Position numbers and translations under genes: made by a program. A stretch of DNA of 5,744 nt from assembly GCA_003453455.1 (NCBI GenBank), contig DMLG01000100.1:1-5744 (forward strand). Direction: 5' to 3'. The DNA comes from Clostridiales bacterium (GTDB taxonomy: Bacteria; Bacillota; Clostridia; UBA1381). Under the pieces are notes generated by a model. It worked only from the letters and a program-made list of their open reading frames with translations, was not told the origin of the DNA and searched no databases. Below, piece after piece: positions 1 to 5,690 of the stretch (its first letter is position 1; each line of letters opens with the position of its first letter).

Positions 1-1
1 G

Positions 2-23
2 AGCTTTTATCAAAAGCTTTTTT
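2..23 (+). terminator. Rho-independent terminator, plus-oriented, at window edge
   Basis: A 7-bp inverted repeat, AGCTTTT (2-8) and AAAAGCT (12-18), encloses a 3-base ATC loop and is followed by five Ts (19-23). The T-tract side shows that it would stop plus-strand transcription arriving from a gene left of the window, convergent with pfp. Its last bases overlap the pfp stop codon (22-24). It could also act on the pfp transcript, because the A-run before the hairpin is symmetrical, but the bases that would be the minus-strand T-tract lie outside the window. The stem is short and AT-rich, so its strength is uncertain. Confidence 0.6.
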
Positions 24-1227
24 ATAATGCAATATGCTTGGGTATGCCGTTTTCTATTTCTATTTCCGGCTCGCCTAAAATGAGTGGTCTTAGATAATTT
101 AGTGCTTTTTCCGTAATATCGTTTCCGCTTTTTGCGATAAAACTATCGGGAACGGTTTTTTCAAGATTTGCAACCTTAATAACATCATTTATAACTGGTT
201 TTATTTCATAATCTTTAATTCTCTCAAATCCGACAGTAATTCCCGTTTTCCCTGAAAGCAGGGACTTTGCGCCAAAAGCGCCAATCATTTCGGCTTCATT
301 AAGGTCGGTAAGCGATGCAAAATGCGAACTGCACCTTTGCAGAACATTAAGCTCGACAGAGCGTGTTTTTATACCAAAATTCTCCTTTATTATGTTTTCT
401 ATAACCTTTGCAGAGCCGCAAAGCTGTGCGTGTCCGAACTTATCATGGCCGCTGTTGCAGTCGAGATTACTGTAATATTCACCGTTTTCATTTTTTATGC
501 CTTCCGAAACTGCGATAACAATATTACGCTCTTTGCAATTTTTTATGTCGGAAATCAGCTTTTCTTTTGAAAGCGGAACTTCCGGAAGATATATAAGATG
601 CGGAGCGGAGGAAGTGCTGTTTCTTGCCAGAGCGGAGGCGGCGGTAAGCCAGCCTGCATTTCTGCCCATAATCTCAACAACGGTTGCGGAGCGATCTTTG
701 TAAACGGCGCAGTCGCGTGCTATTTCTAAAACGGTTGTTGCTACAAATTTTGCCGCAGAACCAAATCCGGGGGTATGGTCTGTACCCATAAGGTCATTGT
801 CAATCGTTTTTGGAACGCCTGCAAAAAGCACATTTTTTTCGTTTTTTTCGGCATATTGAGAAAGTCTCATAACGGTATCCATTGAATCGTTACCGCCTAT
901 ATATATCACCATAGTGATATTTTTTTCGGCAAAGCCGGCAAAAATTTTCTCGTAAACATCGCATTTTCCGTCGAAATCGGGCAGGCGGTATCTGCATGAG
1001 CCTAAATATGCCGCAGGTGTGGTTTTTAAGAGTTTCAAATTGTGTTCGTCTTTGAAAATTTCTCCCAAATCAACAAAATTGTTATCTATTGCACCTTTTA
1101 TGCCGTTTACCATACCATAAATCTTTTTGTTATCAGCAGTAGCAGCTTTTATAACGCCGCAAAGCGATGCATTTATAGCGGCGGTAGGTCCGCCTGACTG
1201 CGCAACGGCAAAGTTACCATTTATCAT
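22..1227 (-). CDS. pfp: Pyrophosphate-type 6-phosphofructokinase
   Basis: This is a 401-residue phosphofructokinase. It phosphorylates fructose 6-phosphate to fructose 1,6-bisphosphate in the cytoplasm, probably with pyrophosphate as donor, which makes the step reversible. Visible motifs are the N-terminal phosphate-binding AQSGGPTAAINA (9-20), GGNDSMDT (111-118), PKTIDND (139-145) with the catalytic Asp143, MGRNAGW (187-193), SEG (241-243) and QRCSSHFAS (297-305). ATP enzymes have GGDGS and PGTIDND. Here Asp114 replaces the second glycine of the first motif and Lys140 replaces the glycine of the second, the two substitutions that mark PPi use. The first Asp of the usual GGDD is Asn113, a known variant in this branch. 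The ATG at 1227 gives the expected start just before the SGG motif and is preceded by GGGGGA with a six-T spacer. It is monocistronic as far as seen, transcribed from the promoter at 1260-1288. Donor specificity is inferred from two residues; ATP use cannot be excluded. Confidence 0.93.
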   Translation of the reverse strand: MINGNFAVAQSGGPTAAINASLCGVIKAATADNKKIYGMVNGIKGAIDNNFVDLGEIFKDEHNLKLLKTTPAAYLGSCRYRLPDFDGKCDVYEKIFAGFAEKNITMVIYIGGNDSMDTVMRLSQYAEKNEKNVLFAGVPKTIDNDLMGTDHTPGFGSAAKFVATTVLEIARDCAVYKDRSATVVEIMGRNAGWLTAASALARNSTSSAPHLIYLPEVPLSKEKLISDIKNCKERNIVIAVSEGIKNENGEYYSNLDCNSGHDKFGHAQLCGSAKVIENIIKENFGIKTRSVELNVLQRCSSHFASLTDLNEAEMIGAFGAKSLLSGKTGITVGFERIKDYEIKPVINDVIKVANLEKTVPDSFIAKSGNDITEKALNYLRPLILGEPEIEIENGIPKHIAL

Positions 1228-1233
1228 AAAAAA

Positions 1234-1240
1234 TCCCCCA
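1234..1240 (-). promoter_or_regulatory. G-run ribosome binding site of pfp
   Basis: On the minus strand the bases before the ATG read TGGGGGA followed by six Ts. The five Gs can pair with the CCUCC of 16S rRNA only in part, so this is a non-canonical Shine-Dalgarno. The same G-run plus T-spacer design precedes three other genes in this window. Confidence 0.65.
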
Positions 1241-1259
1241 AGAATATAAGTTTCGTTTA

Positions 1260-1288
1260 ATTATAACTAAAAATAAGCAAAAAGTCAA
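1260..1288 (-). promoter_or_regulatory. Sigma-A-type promoter of pfp
   Basis: On the minus strand, TTGACT (1288-1283) and a perfect TATAAT (1265-1260) are separated by exactly 17 bases. Transcription should begin near 1253, giving a leader of about 25 bases that holds little besides the ribosome binding site. No operator-like inverted repeat is seen in the element. Confidence 0.8.
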
Positions 1289-1298
1289 TTTATTTGTA

Positions 1299-1327
1299 TT
1301 GCTATTTGTCAAAAAATGTATTATAAT
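1299..1327 (+). promoter_or_regulatory. Sigma-A-type promoter of the DUF308 gene
   Basis: TTGCTA (1299-1304) and a perfect TATAAT (1322-1327) are separated by 17 bases. The predicted start point is about 1334, giving a leader of about 40 bases. It lies back to back with the pfp promoter, with only 10 bases between the two -35 boxes. A regulator bound between them could affect both genes. Confidence 0.7.
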
Positions 1328-1334
1328 AAAGATA

Positions 1335-1348
1335 TTACCGAGAGGTAA
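1335..1348 (+). other. Small hairpin at the 5' end of the DUF308 mRNA
   Basis: TTACC (1335-1339) and GGTAA (1344-1348) form a perfect 5-bp stem closed by the loop GAGA, which fits the stable GNRA tetraloop class. It sits within one or two bases of the predicted start point, so the transcript would begin with this structure. Such 5'-terminal hairpins are known to protect mRNAs from 5'-end-dependent decay. That role here is inferred, and a 5-bp stem could arise by chance. Confidence 0.35.
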
Positions 1349-1373
1349 AAATTTATAAATTAGGGGTGATTTT

Positions 1374-1940
1374 ATGAAAAATATTTTTAAAAACATTTCA
1401 AACTCAGTTATTGCACTGTCGGTAGTGGCATTGATTTTTGGCGTTATTCTTATTCTGTATCCGGGGCTTTCGCTTGTAGCACTTGGCATTACAGTAGCGG
1501 TATTTTTGGTAGCGCACGGTATAACGCTGATAGTTTTAGACATCAAAGCAAGAAAGTTTTATATTCCCTTTGACGGAATGATGCAGGGTATATTATACAT
1601 AATTTTAGGCATACTTCTTGCTATCGTTCCTGAAAGCCTTGCTATGTATATAGGGATTTCTCTGGGACTATGGATAATTGCATCGGGAGTGAACGGCATT
1701 AAACTTGCTATGGCTCTTCGAGGTACAGATGCACCATGGATACTTATGACGATTTTGAATATCATTGATATAATCGCAGGCATTGCCGTTTTGTTGACAC
1801 CGATTTTCTCTGCTGTTTCAGTTACGGTTTGTGCAGGTGTGGTAATTATAGTACACGCTGTCATCAACATTTCAAAGATGATTTCTGTAAAGAAGAATGT
1901 AAAAAATCTTGAAAGAACTATCATAGAAAAGATAAGATAG
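1374..1940 (+). CDS. DUF308/HdeD-like six-helix membrane protein
   Basis: The product is 188 residues, almost entirely hydrophobic, with six predicted membrane helices at about 12-29, 34-55, 69-85, 89-110, 122-142 and 147-168. It is built from three copies of a roughly 56-residue two-helix unit. Each copy has a glycine-rich first helix ending in a proline: FGVILILYP (to Pro30), LGILLAIVP (to Pro86) and AGIAVLLTP (to Pro143). This pattern is characteristic of the DUF308 family, which includes the acid-stress protein HdeD of Escherichia coli. The function in Gram-positive bacteria is unknown; a general membrane-stress role is only a guess. The C-terminal 20 residues are charged and probably cytoplasmic. 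The ATG at 1374 follows AGGGG at 1362-1366 with a 7-base spacer. A promoter upstream and a strong terminator immediately after the stop make it a single-gene unit. Confidence 0.85.
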   Translation: MKNIFKNISNSVIALSVVALIFGVILILYPGLSLVALGITVAVFLVAHGITLIVLDIKARKFYIPFDGMMQGILYIILGILLAIVPESLAMYIGISLGLWIIASGVNGIKLAMALRGTDAPWILMTILNIIDIIAGIAVLLTPIFSAVSVTVCAGVVIIVHAVINISKMISVKKNVKNLERTIIEKIR

Positions 1941-1969
1941 AAAAGTGCCATTTATATGGCACTTTTTTT
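1941..1969 (+). terminator. Strong rho-independent terminator after the DUF308 gene
   Basis: An 11-bp perfect stem (1941-1951 with 1956-1966) with a TTAT loop has the core GTGCCAT/ATGGCAC and is followed by a T-run to 1969. It begins at the base after the stop codon. It separates the DUF308 gene from the ydjGHI-like operon, whose -35 box starts 9 bases later. Confidence 0.93.
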
Positions 1970-1978
1970 GTAAATGTG

Positions 1979-2007
1979 TTGATTTAGGAAAAGTTTTATA
2001 ATATAAT
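1979..2007 (+). promoter_or_regulatory. Sigma-A-type promoter of the ydjGHI-like operon
   Basis: TTGATT (1979-1984) and a perfect TATAAT (2002-2007) are 17 bases apart. A second TATAAT overlaps it at 1997-2002 but lacks a well-spaced -35 box. The start point should be near 2014, giving a very short leader of about 14 bases. No sigma-W-like TGAAAC...CGTA element is seen here, in contrast with the Bacillus subtilis operon. Confidence 0.75.
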
Positions 2008-2015
2008 CAGTGCAT

Positions 2016-2022
2016 AGGGGGG
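2016..2022 (+). promoter_or_regulatory. Ribosome binding site fixing the ydjG-like start
   Basis: AGGGGGG lies 5 bases before the ATG at 2028. It supports 2028 over the in-frame GTG at 2010, which precedes both this site and the predicted transcription start. It also favours 2028 over the ATG at 2034, which would leave an 11-base spacer. Confidence 0.75.
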
Positions 2023-2027
2023 ATTTT

Positions 2028-3110
2028 ATGGCAATGGAAACAATATCGTATAAGTGCCTGTCCTGCGGCTCGCCTCTTAAATATGATAAAGACGGAAAGC
2101 TGAAATGTGACGCCTGCGACAGCGAATATGATTTGGAAACACTAAAATGCTATTATGATACAGAGGATGGCGATAAGGAGTTTGAGTGGGGAGACTATAA
2201 TAAGAGTTTTGAACAAAACAAGGAATCCCTTGACGGAACCGTAGTATATGTATGCCGCTCCTGCGGTGCGGCGATTGAAACAAATCCGCAAACGGCGGCG
2301 ATGCGCTGTCCGTATTGTGACAATGAGATAATTATGTCAGACGCGGTAAAGGGCGGATTAAAACCAAATGCAATAATACCGTTTAAAATCGGTAAAGAAG
2401 GACTTGAGTCTGCTGTTTTACAATACTTTAAAGGAAAACCGCTGTTGCCGAAGGGATTTTTAAAAAAGCAGAAAATTGGAAAAATCCAAGGAATTTATGT
2501 TCCATTCTGGCTTTTTGATGCAACGCTTGACGGCAATATGATTATGGAGGGTACCGAGACATTATGCTACTCAACTTCAAAGTACAATATAACGCAGGTA
2601 AATCATTACCTTATCGATATTGACGGAAAAATGAGTTTTAAAAAAATCCCGGTAGATGCAAGCGTGAAGATGGATGACGATTTGATGGATTCTCTTGAAC
2701 CGTATGATTATAGCGAGCTTGTTGATTTTGATTCGGCATATCTTTCAGGATTTTTGGCGGATAGATTTGATGAAAGTCCTGACGACAGCCTGCCGCGCGC
2801 CTCGCAGAGGATGAAAAACAGTGCGGAGGAAGTATTTATAAACTCTGTAAATAAGAGTTTTGATACCATAAGCAGGAAAAATAGCAATATGAAACTTGAG
2901 AATTCAAGCGTAAAATATGTTATGCTTCCCGTCTATCTTTTAAATGTGGGGTATATGGGTAAAAATTACCGATTTGCTATAAATGGGCAGACAGGAAAAG
3001 TAGTTGGTGAACTTCCCATAAGTAAGGCTAAAAAGTGGCTGTATTTTTCGGCAGCATTTTTGGCAGCTTTGGGTGTGTGTATGGCAGTTGCCGCACTTTT
3101 AATAAGATAG
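2028..3110 (+). CDS. ydjG: YdjG-like double zinc-ribbon membrane protein
   Basis: This 360-residue protein begins with two zinc ribbons, Cys10/Cys13-Cys27/Cys30 and Cys76/Cys79-Cys94/Cys97. They are joined by an acidic, Tyr-rich linker. A mixed alpha/beta middle region (about 110-310) follows. It ends with the family-typical stretch from PVYLLNVGY (301-309) to INGQTGKVVGELP (318-330), and then one C-terminal membrane helix (about 336-358). With no signal peptide, the ribbons are probably cytoplasmic and the protein tail-anchored. Similar proteins are often mislabelled as primosomal protein N' because of the ribbons, but no helicase motif is present. Followed by a TPM and an SPFH gene, it matches YdjG of the Bacillus subtilis pspA-ydjGHI operon, which works in envelope stress. 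The biochemical role is unknown. It opens the operon; the gap to the next gene is 9 bases. Confidence 0.85.
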   Translation: MAMETISYKCLSCGSPLKYDKDGKLKCDACDSEYDLETLKCYYDTEDGDKEFEWGDYNKSFEQNKESLDGTVVYVCRSCGAAIETNPQTAAMRCPYCDNEIIMSDAVKGGLKPNAIIPFKIGKEGLESAVLQYFKGKPLLPKGFLKKQKIGKIQGIYVPFWLFDATLDGNMIMEGTETLCYSTSKYNITQVNHYLIDIDGKMSFKKIPVDASVKMDDDLMDSLEPYDYSELVDFDSAYLSGFLADRFDESPDDSLPRASQRMKNSAEEVFINSVNKSFDTISRKNSNMKLENSSVKYVMLPVYLLNVGYMGKNYRFAINGQTGKVVGELPISKAKKWLYFSAAFLAALGVCMAVAALLIR

Positions 3111-3117
3111 GGGGCGG
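3109..3117 (+). promoter_or_regulatory. Ribosome binding site of the TPM gene, overlapping the ydjG-like stop
   Basis: AGGGGGCGG starts within the TAG stop codon of the previous gene (3108-3110), so the two genes are likely translationally coupled. The AGGGGG core is 5 bases from the TTG at 3120 and 8 bases from the TTG at 3123. Either could be the true start, and the choice changes the protein by only one residue. Confidence 0.7.
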
Positions 3118-3119
3118 TT

Positions 3120-4418
3120 TTGTTGAAAAGAATTATATATTTTTTAATCACCCTTGTTTTAGCTTTTGAAATTGCTCCAAAGACTATGGCAGAGCCTATG
3201 TATAACGGCGCAATATACCGATTTAACGACTATTCAGAGGTGGTTTCCGAAGAGGAAAGCGTGAGCTTGAATGACAGAATAAACGAAAATATCGAGCCGC
3301 TTGAAATGGATTTCCCTGTCTTTGTTTTAGATACATATGATTACGATATGGAACTTTGGGAATATGCCGAAACGGTGTATAAAAATAACAATTTTGGTTA
3401 TGGCGAAACCAAAGACGGTATTTTTCTTGTAATTGATATGGAAAACGGGAAATATAATATTTTCTTTTACGGCAGAGCGGAAAGTGCTATTCCAAAAAGC
3501 AGGGAAGATGCCCTTTTTGAAAAGACAGACGGACTTTTTAATGATGATGACATATCAAATTATCAAGCCTTCAATGAATATCTGGATTTCGTATTTGCTA
3601 TTTGCAAGGAATGGAATATAGATAAAAGAGATAAGGCAGACGGTATGCCTTATTGGTACGCAGACGATGTTGCAAATTTTCAAAATTACCACGCTGAAAA
3701 CCCACCTCGTGTGGTAGATGATATGGGACTTTTGACCGAGGCACAAAAAGCCGAACTTACCGAGCAGGTGCAGAGAATTTGCGATACCTATGATTTTAGT
3801 TATGTTATTTTTATAGACGATAATACCTATAATCTTTCAAAAGATGTTTATGCCGCTGATTTTATCTATTTTGGCGGATACGGAAAAGGCGACGATTTTA
3901 GCGCAGTCTGCTTTTTTCTTTGCTTGCAGGACGACAACCGTGGCTGGCGCACCGTATCGACCAACAGCTATGAGGATATTTTCACAAGCGATGTAACCTA
4001 TACGATAGACGAAATAGTAGATAGAGATATGCGCAGCGGGAATTACTTTGAGGCTTTAAAAAAGCAGGCAGATTACATTGAAAAGAGCCTTGGTGAGGGT
4101 AATTTTGGGATAATAGAGCCAAAATCCAATAGGACTAACCTCTTTGGCTGGCCATTGATTGTGGGAATAATTATAGCGCTCGTTATAGCTCTAATGGTAA
4201 TTGAGAGTATGAAGAAAAAAATGTATGTTTACACACAGGTGGGTGCAAACGAGTATCTTGTAAAAGGCAGTCTTAATATAAGGAATAAGTCGGTGAGACT
4301 TTTGTATTCTACAATTACAAGAACAGAAAAAAAGGAAAGCTCAGGCGGCGGTTCGAGTTATTCGAGCGGAAGTTCATCAAGCGGAGGCAGTTACTCGTCA
4401 GGCGGACGCGATTTTTAA
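3120..4418 (+). CDS. ydjH: YdjH-like exported protein with two TPM domains
   Basis: The product has 432 residues. A signal peptide is visible: basic KR (3-4), hydrophobic core to about Phe16, and likely cleavage after KTMA (Ala24). Two TPM-type domains follow, at about 39-165 (ending near DGIFLVIDMENGKYNIFFYGRAE, 99-121) and about 197-325 (beginning RVVDDMGLLTEAQKAEL). A single membrane helix (342-362) is followed by a basic KKK stop-transfer and a short cytoplasmic part. The tail from 407 is Gly/Ser-rich and ends SSGGRDF, as in many TPM proteins. The topology puts both TPM domains outside the cell. TPM domains occur in envelope proteins and in a photosystem II repair protein; their common biochemistry is poorly defined. 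YdjH of Bacillus subtilis, to my knowledge, has one TPM domain, so the tandem form is a difference. The start is one of two adjacent TTG codons (3120 or 3123). The next gene follows after 30 bases. Confidence 0.83.
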   Translation: MLKRIIYFLITLVLAFEIAPKTMAEPMYNGAIYRFNDYSEVVSEEESVSLNDRINENIEPLEMDFPVFVLDTYDYDMELWEYAETVYKNNNFGYGETKDGIFLVIDMENGKYNIFFYGRAESAIPKSREDALFEKTDGLFNDDDISNYQAFNEYLDFVFAICKEWNIDKRDKADGMPYWYADDVANFQNYHAENPPRVVDDMGLLTEAQKAELTEQVQRICDTYDFSYVIFIDDNTYNLSKDVYAADFIYFGGYGKGDDFSAVCFFLCLQDDNRGWRTVSTNSYEDIFTSDVTYTIDEIVDRDMRSGNYFEALKKQADYIEKSLGEGNFGIIEPKSNRTNLFGWPLIVGIIIALVIALMVIESMKKKMYVYTQVGANEYLVKGSLNIRNKSVRLLYSTITRTEKKESSGGGSSYSSGSSSSGGSYSSGGRDF

Positions 4419-4434
4419 GATAAAACTAATAAAA

Positions 4435-4441
4435 AAGGAGA
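4435..4441 (+). promoter_or_regulatory. Canonical ribosome binding site of the ydjI-like gene
   Basis: AAGGAGA lies 7 bases before the ATG at 4449. It is the only classical Shine-Dalgarno in the window, the other four genes using G-runs, and it suggests stronger or independent translation of the last operon gene. Confidence 0.85.
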
Positions 4442-4448
4442 GATTTGA

Positions 4449-5636
4449 ATGGGACTTTTAAGAGCAGGTATAGGAGCAATGGGCGGAACACTTGCTGACC
4501 AGTGGAAGGAATTTTTCTACTGTGATTCGCTTTCGGCAGATGTTATTATGACGAAGGGCGAAAAACAGATAGGTGGTCGCTCATCAAACAAAAAGGGAAA
4601 TGATAATATCATATCAAGCGGCAGCGGCATTGCTGTTGCGGACGGACAATGTATGCTGATTGTCGAGCAGGGAAAGGTTGTGGAGGTTTGTTCGGAGCCC
4701 GGCGAATACACCTTTGACACATCAAGCGAGCCGTCAATTTTTACAGGTAATCTTGGAAACGCTGTGTGTGAAACATTTAAGGTTATCGGCAAGCGTTTTA
4801 CCTTTGGCGGAGATACGGCAAAGGACCAGAGGGTCTATTACATAAATATAAAGGAATTGGTGGATAACAAGTTCGGTACGCCTAATCCTATTCCATTCCG
4901 TGTTGCTGATGCAAATATCGGTCTTGACATAGATGTTTCGGTGCGTGCATCGGGAGTATATTCGTACAAGATAGTAAATCCTCTGCTTTTCTATACAAAT
5001 GTTGCAGGAAATGTGAAAGAAGAATATAGAAGAGAAGATATTGACGCTCAGCTAAAAACAGAGTTTATATCAGCTCTTCAACCTGCGTTTGGAAGACTTT
5101 CTGATTTGGGGCTCAGACCTAATCAGATAATACAACATAACACAGAGCTTGAAACAGCGCTCAATGATGTACTTTCAGAAAAATGGGGTAATTTAAGGGG
5201 TATAGATGTGGTTTCGGTTGCGCTTGGCAGCGTAACTCTCCCCGAAGAGGATCAGGAACTTATCAAAAAGGCTCAGCACGCAGGAATACTTCGCGACCCG
5301 ACTATGGCAGCGGCAACTCTTACAGAGGCTCAGGCGGCGGCGATGAAGGCTGCTGCGTCAAATGAAAATGGCGCAGTGACAGGATTTATGGGTATGGGTA
5401 TGGCAATGAATGCAGGTGCGAATATGGGCGCGCAGCAGCTCTATGCAATGGGGCAGCAGCAAGGCGGCTGGAAATGCGCTTGCGGAGCGGTAAATAACGG
5501 CAATTTCTGTACCAACTGCGGCGCAAGAAAGGGCGAACCTGTGCAAGTTAAAAAATGTGCAAAATGCGGCTGGACTCCACAAAACGGAGAAACACCAAAA
5601 TTCTGCCCCGAATGCGGAACGCCATTCGGAGAATAA
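4449..5636 (+). CDS. ydjI: YdjI-like SPFH (band 7) protein with C-terminal zinc ribbons
   Basis: This 395-residue protein opens with MGLLRAGIGAMGGTLADQWKEFF, the usual start of the SPFH group once called 'virion core protein'. The SPFH region spans about 25-285 and includes the family-like stretches VADGQCMLIVEQGKVVEVCSEPGEY (63-87) and IDVSVRASGVYSYKI (161-175). An Ala- and Met/Gly-rich linker follows (286-340). Two zinc ribbons end the protein: Cys343/Cys345-Cys354/Cys357 and Cys370/Cys373-Cys386/Cys389. There is no signal peptide or clear membrane helix, so it is cytoplasmic or peripheral. SPFH proteins assemble into scaffolds on membranes. In Bacillus subtilis YdjI, together with YdjG and YdjH, brings the stress protein PspA to the membrane; the same platform role is inferred here. 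It closes the operon, and an insertion sequence begins 24 bases after its stop codon. Confidence 0.9.
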   Translation: MGLLRAGIGAMGGTLADQWKEFFYCDSLSADVIMTKGEKQIGGRSSNKKGNDNIISSGSGIAVADGQCMLIVEQGKVVEVCSEPGEYTFDTSSEPSIFTGNLGNAVCETFKVIGKRFTFGGDTAKDQRVYYINIKELVDNKFGTPNPIPFRVADANIGLDIDVSVRASGVYSYKIVNPLLFYTNVAGNVKEEYRREDIDAQLKTEFISALQPAFGRLSDLGLRPNQIIQHNTELETALNDVLSEKWGNLRGIDVVSVALGSVTLPEEDQELIKKAQHAGILRDPTMAAATLTEAQAAAMKAAASNENGAVTGFMGMGMAMNAGANMGAQQLYAMGQQQGGWKCACGAVNNGNFCTNCGARKGEPVQVKKCAKCGWTPQNGETPKFCPECGTPFGE

Positions 5637-5643
5637 ATAAAAA

Positions 5644-5656
5644 ACAGCAACGCTGT
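5644..5656 (+). other. Hairpin after ydjI, possible remnant of the operon terminator
   Basis: ACAGC (5644-5648) and GCTGT (5652-5656) form a 5-bp stem around AAC. A run of As lies directly before it, as in the other A-flanked terminators of this window, but the expected T-tract is missing. The sequence continues GAAG and then the insertion-sequence end. It may be the left part of a terminator cut off from its T-run by the insertion; this is inference. Confidence 0.35.
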
Positions 5657-5660
5657 GAAG

Positions 5661-5680
5661 TGAACCCCAAAGTTTAGACA
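5661..5680 (+). repeat. Terminal inverted repeat of the IS element (one copy)
   Basis: TGAACCCCAAAGTTTAGACA resembles the ends of IS150-group elements of low-GC Gram-positive bacteria, with TG at the outer edge and an AC-rich then AT-rich body. Only one copy is inside the window, so the repeat itself is not demonstrated here. Confidence 0.65.
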
Positions 5681-5690
5681 AAATTCAATA

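Noticed and set aside
322..703. Plus-strand open frames inside pfp
   Set aside because: They are antisense shadows of a well-conserved enzyme with no domain or promoter support.
1306..1327. TTGTCA as -35 box for the DUF308 promoter
   Set aside because: Only 10 bases separate it from TATAAT, too short for sigma-A; TTGCTA at 1299 has the right 17-base spacing.
1350..1361. Perfect 12-bp palindrome AATTTATAAATT before the DUF308 ribosome binding site
   Set aside because: It is entirely A/T in an A/T-rich leader and has no second copy at the pfp promoter, so chance is a sufficient explanation.
1214..1546. Minus-strand open frame of 110 codons across the divergent promoters
   Set aside because: It covers both promoters and the start of the DUF308 gene, has no recognisable domain, and has no ribosome binding site of its own that fits.
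2010..2027. GTG start at 2010 for the ydjG-like gene (six extra residues)
   Set aside because: It lies upstream of the predicted transcription start (about 2014) and of the ribosome binding site, and the extra residues are translated from the Shine-Dalgarno itself.
4321..4415. Repetitive Ser/Gly codon stretch as a DNA repeat array
   Set aside because: It is the ordinary low-complexity Gly/Ser tail of a TPM protein; codons vary and no fixed DNA unit repeats.
5358..5681. Minus-strand open frames opposite the ydjI-like 3' end, one running to the IS edge
   Set aside because: They are shadows of the zinc-ribbon coding region; the composition is random-like and no protein family is recognised. 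They are not in frame with the OrfB tail.
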